Part shown: positions 59,894 to 64,000 of the stretch, piece after piece
Position numbering within the stretch: the first letter of the stretch is position 1
Layout: every line of letters starts with the position of its first letter
NCBI RefSeq assembly: GCF_027497255.1
Contig: NZ_CP114903.1
Span: 3,906,001 to 3,970,000 of the forward strand
Reading direction: 5' to 3'
Length of the DNA stretch: 64,000 bases
Source of the DNA: Micromonospora sp. WMMD882
GTDB lineage: Bacteria; Actinomycetota; Actinomycetes; Mycobacteriales; Micromonosporaceae
The notes under the pieces: model-generated
The model's input: the letters and a program-made list of their open reading frames with translations, nothing else
Told to the model about the DNA's origin: nothing
The model's database searches: none
Made by a program: the position numbers and the translations under genes

Positions 59894-60112
59894 GTGCCGA
59901 TTCCCCCCACCATGGACGAGCTGCTCGACAGCCTGTTGAGCCGGATCAAGGACGGAACCTACCCGCCGGGCTCCCAGTTACCGTCCGGCCGCAAACTCGC
60001 CCACGAGTACGACGTCTCCCAGTCCACGATCAGCCGAGCGGTGGCCACCCTGCGCGAGCAGGGCATTCTGGTGGGCCGTCCAGGTCGAGGGGTGTTCGTC
60101 GCGGAGAAGTGA
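59894..60112 (+). CDS. Minimal GntR-type winged-helix regulator
   Basis: 72 residues from GTG 59894 (AAGGGG eight bases upstream); ATG 59837 gives a longer form. The GntR DNA-binding domain is complete: LSRIKDGTYPPGSQLPSGRKLAHEYDVSQSTISRAVATLREQGIL and the wing GRPGRGVFVAEK. There is no effector-binding domain at all, so ligand control would need a partner. Such minimal GntR proteins are common in actinomycete mobile elements and regulatory cassettes. It is divergent from the DivIVA-like operon and probably represses it. Confidence 0.85.
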   Translation: MPIPPTMDELLDSLLSRIKDGTYPPGSQLPSGRKLAHEYDVSQSTISRAVATLREQGILVGRPGRGVFVAEK

Positions 60113-60127
60113 GCAGGGCTCGAAGCT

Positions 60128-60175
60128 GATCGTGGCTGCTTCTGGCCCTTCCGGGGACCACTTGCCACCACGATC
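60128..60175. terminator. Hairpin after gntR
   Basis: GATCGTGG (60128-60135) and CCACGATC (60168-60175) form a perfect 8-base stem 16 bases after the gntR stop. Confidence 0.4.
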
Positions 60176-60236
60176 AAACCCGCAGGGGCTCCCGCCCTGC
60201 CGATCCTTCCCACCATGGACGAATTGCCCGACAGCC
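60173..60236 (+). repeat. Degenerate duplicate of the gntR start region
   Basis: About 64 bases, including CACCATGGACGA and CGACAGCC, align with 59871-59933 (the gntR leader and first codons) with scattered differences, then similarity ends. No intact frame follows, so this is a remnant of a tandem gntR duplication. Confidence 0.65.
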
Positions 60237-60276
60237 CCGCCGAGCCGCCCGCGCCCCGCTCCACATTCCTGAAACT

Positions 60277-60302
60277 GGGGTGTCGCCGAGCGACGACACC
60301 CC
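60277..60302. terminator. Hairpin GGGGTGTCG/CGACACCCC
   Basis: Perfect 9-base stem with an 8-base loop, following the duplicated gntR fragment; flanked by CTGAAACT and GTCTCAG which extend the symmetry loosely. Confidence 0.5.
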
Positions 60303-60473
60303 CGTCTCAGGGAAATGGGAGTGGATGGACGCCCCACCCCGGCGTCCCGCAGTTGCCGGGCACGGTTGCCGCGTGGCCGAGGAGGTTGCTGCGGTGGCAG
60401 CTCAGGCGCGGACACTACGTTTCGTGTTGACCCGCGCCGACCACTGGGCCACCACAGATCATCACCGAGAGCG

Positions 60474-60517
60474 AGTCTCGGCCGAACGACGAGATGCCCG
60501 GCCGAGACTTTGCTTTG
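60474..60517 (+). terminator. Hairpin with T-rich tail
   Basis: AGTCTCGGCCG (60474-60484) pairs perfectly with CGGCCGAGACT (60499-60509) and is followed by TTGCTTTG, the most classical intrinsic terminator in the window. No gene on the plus strand ends nearby (gntR stops 360 bases earlier), which suggests that the gene it served has been deleted. Apart from the listed hairpins and remnants, 60113-60830 holds no intact gene. Confidence 0.6.
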
Positions 60518-60648
60518 CACCCAAATTTGCACCACCGGTGTTGAGCTGGGAAATCGCCCACGACGGACCGCCAGGTGCGGAAACGGGCAACTACCTACCG
60601 TGCCTGGCGCGTGCATGAGTGCAGAGCAAAGGAAGCACTGCGGAATCC

Positions 60649-60762
60649 TTACTTCAGCCAGGCATCACTCACGGTGACGTCAAGCGGGCGGAGTGGCGGC
60701 CGTGGCCATGTCGAGGTGCCCACGGCGCCGGCCGCCATGGCCAGGAGTGCCCGGCGGCTCAG
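60649..60762 (-). pseudogene. Possible Tat-signal remnant of a secreted-protein gene
   Basis: A minus-strand frame without a start codon encodes LSRRALLAMAAGAVGTSTW, a good twin-arginine signal (S-R-R-x-L-L, Ala-rich core), then ends after 37 codons. Third positions are GC-rich as in real genes here. Upstream, 18 codons ending ...CLAMFGLG and a stop also look coding. These may be scraps of one or two deleted genes; support is compositional only. Confidence 0.25.
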
Positions 60763-60830
60763 CCGAGGCCGAACATGGCCAGGCAGGGCTCCAGACCGTC
60801 CACGGTGGCGGACACGCGGTCCGCTCGTTC

Positions 60831-61403
60831 TCAGTCGGCCCTGGTCAGGCGTAACCGTTGGGAGACGACCGGCTGACCGTGCAGGGTGTCGCGGCTGATC
60901 CCGTCCGGCTGGTACCCGAGTTTCCGAGAGACCGCGAGCGGCGCGGGATTGTCGACGAACGACGCTGTGGTGGCGTGCTCCGCGCCGAGCCCGGCGAAGG
61001 CCAGGTGCAGCGCGGCGGCCCGCATCTCGGTGCCGATCCCCTGCCCCTGGTGTGCCAGCCCCAGCCAGGAGCCGGTGCTGACCTCCCGGCGCACCCGGAA
61101 CTCCCGGCCCTGCACCTCCTGCAACCCCACCGGGCGGCCCTGCGCGAAGACGACCAGTTCGAGCGTCCAGTACTCCGGGGTCCAGTTGCCGCGCCGCCGC
61201 CAGTGCCGCTGGACCACGTCCCGGGCCCGGTCGGCCGGCGGGGCGTCGGTCCAGGGCACCAGCAGCGGTCGACGGTCGGGCTCGTGGACGCCTCCCGCCG
61301 CCACGTCCGCCAGCTCGGCCAGCTCACCCTCGGTGGGCAGTCGCAGCTCCAGTCGGGAGGTCCTCACCCGCAGACCGAGCAGCGGCCAGCGATCGATCAA
61401 CAT
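60831..61403 (-). CDS. GNAT family N-acetyltransferase (RimJ/RimL-like)
   Basis: 190 residues from ATG 61403. Typical beginning for the RimJ/RimL-like group (LRVRTSRLELRLPTEGELAELADV), a central beta region GRPVGLQEVQGREFRVRREVSTGSWL, and the acetyl-CoA loop GLAHQGQGIGTEMRAAALHLAF. Acceptor unknown: a ribosomal protein N-terminus or a small amine. A longer upstream start is possible but has no ribosome site. Confidence 0.85.
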   Translation of the reverse strand: MLIDRWPLLGLRVRTSRLELRLPTEGELAELADVAAGGVHEPDRRPLLVPWTDAPPADRARDVVQRHWRRRGNWTPEYWTLELVVFAQGRPVGLQEVQGREFRVRREVSTGSWLGLAHQGQGIGTEMRAAALHLAFAGLGAEHATTASFVDNPAPLAVSRKLGYQPDGISRDTLHGQPVVSQRLRLTRAD

Positions 61404-61494
61404 TTCCGGAATTGTGCCGTGCGGTCGACGGCGGCGCACCAGAATTGTGGGTGGTGAGCCACCGCCGGCCGGATCGGAGTCGAAAGAGGAACGC

Positions 61495-61869
61495 TCAGCC
61501 CACCAGGCGGTACTGGTACGGGCCGGTCGTGCCGCAGGCGCTGGTGGAACGGAGCGAGTCGTACGACCAGCCGAACGGGATGTGGCACGCCCACAGGCCG
61601 GTGACCGGGGTCCGCAGCCGGTACCGGTAGTTGAGCGAGCCGCAGGCGCCCGTGGGCTCCACGATGTCCCAGGTGTAGCCGCTCGGCACGGAGCAGGCCC
61701 AGGTCCCGTCCAGGCTGAGCGTCGCCGGAGCGCCGTTCCCGTTCACGACGACTTCCTGCGGGGCCGCGTTCGCGTACGCGGGAATTGCGTTCGGGGTGAA
61801 CAGCAACGGGACGGCGGCCAGGGCGACGACGGCGAGGATTCGACGTAGCACGGCATTCCTTTCGGTCAT
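61495..61869 (-). CDS. Small secreted protein with two internal Cys repeats
   Basis: 124 residues from ATG 61869 (GCGGAGTTTCCA upstream). A signal peptide runs to about residue 36 (IPAYA). The mature part contains two repeats of ~29 residues: WACSVPSGYTWDIVEPTGAC and WACHIPFGWSYDSLRSTSAC, each followed by a YRYRL or YQYRL strand. Each repeat has two Cys, probably disulfide-bonded, and aromatic residues reminiscent of carbohydrate-binding or lectin-like modules. No family recognised. Confidence 0.75.
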   Translation of the reverse strand: MTERNAVLRRILAVVALAAVPLLFTPNAIPAYANAAPQEVVVNGNGAPATLSLDGTWACSVPSGYTWDIVEPTGACGSLNYRYRLRTPVTGLWACHIPFGWSYDSLRSTSACGTTGPYQYRLVG

Positions 61870-61982
61870 TGGAAACTCCGCACCCCCCCTGACTCGGGAT
61901 CCTTTCAGATCGCCGGCCGACGCGTCCATTCTTTGATATTGCCGTTTCCTCGGTACGGGCGGTTTCTGGAAGACTCGACGGT

Positions 61983-62294
61983 ATGACGACCACAGCGATC
62001 AACGCGGCGGCCGCCGGGACGTGGACCCTCGGTGACCTCACCGTCAACCGCGTCGGGTTCGGCGCGATCCGCCACCTCGGCCTGTCCAACGTCCGGCCGG
62101 AACAGGACGAGTTCGTGCGCGCCTGCGGCGAACAGGGCGTCGCTTTCGTGCCGTTCTTCGCCCTGGCCGGCGCGGGTGGCGCGGCGGGTTTCGGCGGTGG
62201 CGAGCACGAGGACGTGGTCGCCGCCGGCGGGCTGCGGCTCAGCCCCGACGACCTCGCCCGCCTCGACGCCGCGCACCGGGGCGATCGGCGGTGA
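61983..62294 (+). pseudogene. Aldo/keto reductase with three in-frame internal deletions
   Basis: 103 codons. It starts like an actinobacterial aldo/keto reductase (AGTWTLGDLTVNRVGFGA), jumps to IRHLGLSNVRPE from mid-protein, then to QDEFVRACGEQGVAFVPFFALAGAG, then to the C-terminal LRLSPDDLARLDAAHR. A full-length relative is ~280-290 residues; the catalytic Asp, Tyr, Lys and His blocks are all lost. The frame survives, so a short protein could be made, but no reductase activity is expected. Its stop overlaps the APH gene (GTGA). Confidence 0.75.
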
Positions 62295-63031
62295 CCGACG
62301 AGGAGCCGTTGCCCGGCAACGTCACGAGCGGAGTGGTGCGGGTCGGCGACACCGTGCGCCGCCCCGCCGGCCCGTGGACCGACAGCGTCGACGCCCTGCT
62401 CCGGCACCTGCACGCGGCCGGTTTCGAGGCGGCCCCCCGCCCGTTGGGCCGGGACGGGCAGGGCCGGCAGGTGCTGGAGTACGTCCCCGGTGAGCTCGGG
62501 CCGGAGTCCGGCACGTACCCGCCGGCGGAGCTGCGTGCGATCGGCCGGATGCTGGCGGAGCTGCACGAGGCGACGGCGGGCTTCGTGCCGCCGCCCGGCG
62601 CGGTGTGGAACCAGGTCATCAGGCCGGACCGGGAGGAGCTGGTCTGCCACCACGACGTGGCCCCGTGGAACCTGGTCCGGTCCCCCGGTCGCGGCTGGGT
62701 GCTGATCGACTGGGACTCCGCCGCGCCCGGCTCCCGGCTCTGGGATCTCGCCTACGCCGCGCAGAGCATGGCCGGTCTGCGGGCGGACCGGCCGGTCGCC
62801 GAGTCGGCGGCGCGGCTGCGCGCTTTCGTCGACGGGTACGGTCTCGACGAGGCCGACCGGCCGGCCCTGGCGACCATGCTGGGCCGCCGCGCCCGGGCCA
62901 TGTACGACCTGCTGCGCGACGGCCACGAACGACAGCGCCAGCCGTGGGCCCGGATCTGGCGGGAGGACGGCCCCTACTGGCTGGCGACGGCCGAGTACCT
63001 CGACGCGCACGTCGACGCCTGGCGCGGTTGA
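62291..63031 (+). CDS. APH family phosphotransferase
   Basis: 246 residues, protein-kinase-like aminoglycoside/choline kinase fold. The catalytic loop is CHHDVAPWNLV (H-x-D-x4-N, ~119-129) and the metal-binding Asp follows in WVLIDWDSAAPG. The N-lobe is short, with GNVTSGVVRVGDTVRRP as the nucleotide loop. It could modify an antibiotic or an endogenous metabolite. Coupled by GTGA to the reductase remnant, which may now serve only as a leader. Confidence 0.88.
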   Translation: MTDEEPLPGNVTSGVVRVGDTVRRPAGPWTDSVDALLRHLHAAGFEAAPRPLGRDGQGRQVLEYVPGELGPESGTYPPAELRAIGRMLAELHEATAGFVPPPGAVWNQVIRPDREELVCHHDVAPWNLVRSPGRGWVLIDWDSAAPGSRLWDLAYAAQSMAGLRADRPVAESAARLRAFVDGYGLDEADRPALATMLGRRARAMYDLLRDGHERQRQPWARIWREDGPYWLATAEYLDAHVDAWRG

Positions 63032-63101
63032 CAAGCCGCGCCTCCTGACGCCGGGCCGCCCGCCGGAGGAGTGGACGGCAGCACCGGGGGGCGCGCCCGG
63101 G

Positions 63102-63572
63102 TCAGTCCGGCAGGTCGCCGTCGCCGCCCAGGTTCGCGACGATCCGCCGCAGTACGTTGATCGTGGTCACGAAGTCGTCCGTGTCGACGCCCTCGTGTGC
63201 CCGGTCGAGGACGGGACGGAGGCGTGCCCAGGCCCGGAGCCGCCCGGCCTCCCCCGACTCGGTCAACGTCATCCCGCCGGCGTCGCCGGTCAGGTCCTCG
63301 GTCAGCCAGCCCCGGGCGACCAGGTCGTCGAAGACGCCGTCGAAGTCGATCCCCAGATCCTCGTACGGCGCCAGTCGCTCCACCAGCTCCGGCCGGGTCC
63401 ACCTGCCGGGGCGTCCGGCCGCGTGGTTGAGCGTCCACCAGTGCGGTTGGGTCAGGTCCTCCACCGCCAGCTCGGCCCGGATCGCGCCCACCACCCGGCG
63501 GTACGCCTCACCGGTCCACGCCCCGATGGGCGCGGCGGCCAACTCCTCCCGCGAGTACTCCCTGATCGTCAC
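63102..63572 (-). CDS. MarR-like winged-helix protein
   Basis: 156 residues from GTG 63572 with GGAG upstream. The C-terminal two thirds follow the MarR-like pattern (LTQPHWWTLNHAA, WTRPELVERL, FDDLVARGWLTEDLTGDAGGMTLTESG). A predicted DNA-binding regulator or the related actinobacterial family without clear ligand. Two short gaps around it (63032-63101, 63573-63634) contain no feature. Confidence 0.75.
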   Translation of the reverse strand: MTIREYSREELAAAPIGAWTGEAYRRVVGAIRAELAVEDLTQPHWWTLNHAAGRPGRWTRPELVERLAPYEDLGIDFDGVFDDLVARGWLTEDLTGDAGGMTLTESGEAGRLRAWARLRPVLDRAHEGVDTDDFVTTINVLRRIVANLGGDGDLPD

Positions 63573-63634
63573 GCCCGCTCCTTCGTCTCGGTCGGCAGCA
63601 CGTACCGACCGTAGAACCTCAAGCGTGCTTGACC

Positions 63635-64000
63635 TCAAGGACGAGATCGGACGGATCGCCGGGAGCCACCGCCGTCGCCCGTCGTCACCCGCTGCCTCAG
63701 CAGGCAGAACTCGTTGCCTTCCGGGTCGGCGAGCACGTGCCACGGCTCGTCGCCGGTCTGCCCGATGTCGACCCGGCGGGCGCCGGCCGCGAGCAGCCGC
63801 GCCAACTCGTCGTCCTGGTCCCGGTCGGTGGCGTTCACGTCGAAGTGCAGGCGCAGCCTGCCGGTCTTGGGGCGGTCGGTCCGGTTGAGGACGATCGTCG
63901 GTTGTGGTCCGCCGAAGCCGACGTCCGGCGGTCCGATCTCGATGTCCCCGTCGTCACGCTCCAGCTCCACATAGCCCAGGACCTCACACCAGAACCTCGC
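63635..64000 (-). CDS. VOC/glyoxalase superfamily protein (partial, cut by right edge)
   Basis: The frame is open to base 64000; 121 codons are visible and the N-terminus lies outside. ARFWCEVLGYVELERDD then LRLHFDVNATDRDQDDELARLLAAGARRVD and WHVLADPEGNEFCLL are the classic VOC repeats of actinobacterial glyoxalase-like proteins, with the second metal-ligand Glu/His positions near the end. Metal-dependent lyase or resistance protein; substrate unknown. Confidence 0.85.
   Translation of the reverse strand, partial: ARFWCEVLGYVELERDDGDIEIGPPDVGFGGPQPTIVLNRTDRPKTGRLRLHFDVNATDRDQDDELARLLAAGARRVDIGQTGDEPWHVLADPEGNEFCLLRQRVTTGDGGGSRRSVRSRP

Noticed and set aside
60315..60898. Several plus-strand frames between gntR and the GNAT gene
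   Set aside because: Overlapping frames in all phases with poor third-position GC bias, lying over hairpins and remnants.

Overview
The window is very GC-rich, uses GTG starts freely and has almost pure G/C third codon positions. Together with the gene content (SepH, DUF3027, DUF2530, futalosine menaquinone genes, bacterial XPB helicase, Ku with separate LigD-type polymerase and ligase, F420/FMN PPOX proteins) this points to a filamentous actinomycete chromosome, most likely Micromonosporaceae (Micromonospora-like). The genus is an inference; no rRNA or tRNA gene was found to anchor it. No CRISPR array, prophage or complete insertion sequence was seen.

Layout. 1-5.7 kb is a cell-wall glycopolymer block on the minus strand: a GT2/CDP-glycerol glycerophosphotransferase fusion cut by the left edge, a membrane CDP-alcohol phosphatidyltransferase, and a TagH/TagG-type ABC exporter. 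5.7-18.9 kb is metabolism and housekeeping: serine dehydratase, PspC and DUF4230 proteins, acyl-CoA dehydrogenase, nitroreductase, aldose epimerase, an MFS exporter coupled to pdxH, then divergent citrate synthase, serC and sepH. 19-36.6 kb carries RNA cyclic phosphodiesterase, a MarR/MFS pair, a purine permease, DUF2530/DUF3027, futalosine genes mqnB and mqnD separated by an opposing XRE-GNAT fusion, a cold-shock protein, and the helicase-C/XPB pair flanking an L,D-transpeptidase.

36.6-38.9 kb is a scarred accessory stretch: an antitoxin gene followed by a gutted PIN toxin, a gene with an amber codon at position 9, and an NB-ARC ATPase N-terminus fused out of frame to the tail of a DivIVA-like gene. 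Repeats of a dispersed palindrome (arms CCTGTCGAGCTGCCCC or CCTTTGGAGCTGCCCC) lie here and also at 19.0 and 28.4 kb; two loci are inverted pairs, resembling REPINs.

39-52.9 kb holds a Tat-exported multicopper oxidase, an atypical KAS III enzyme, the NHEJ genes (polymerase, ligase, divergent Ku), an FKBP isomerase, HAD, NUDIX, MFS and DJ-1/PfpI genes. 53-58 kb is a heptose-glycan block: hldE and a GT2 converging on a GT9 heptosyltransferase that is in an operon with Hsp20 and a DUF2231 membrane protein.

58.9-64 kb is accessory again. A short DivIVA-like gene is translationally coupled to a small protein with a conserved C-x9-C-x5-H-x3-C pattern, divergent from a minimal GntR regulator. The same two-gene module, with its first gene truncated, occurs at 38.4-38.8 kb. 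This GntR / DivIVA-like / Cys-His cassette is the best candidate for an undescribed system. Around it lie duplicated and deleted gene remnants, including an aldo/keto reductase that appears to have lost three internal blocks in frame, an APH-family kinase, a MarR-like protein and a VOC protein cut by the right edge.
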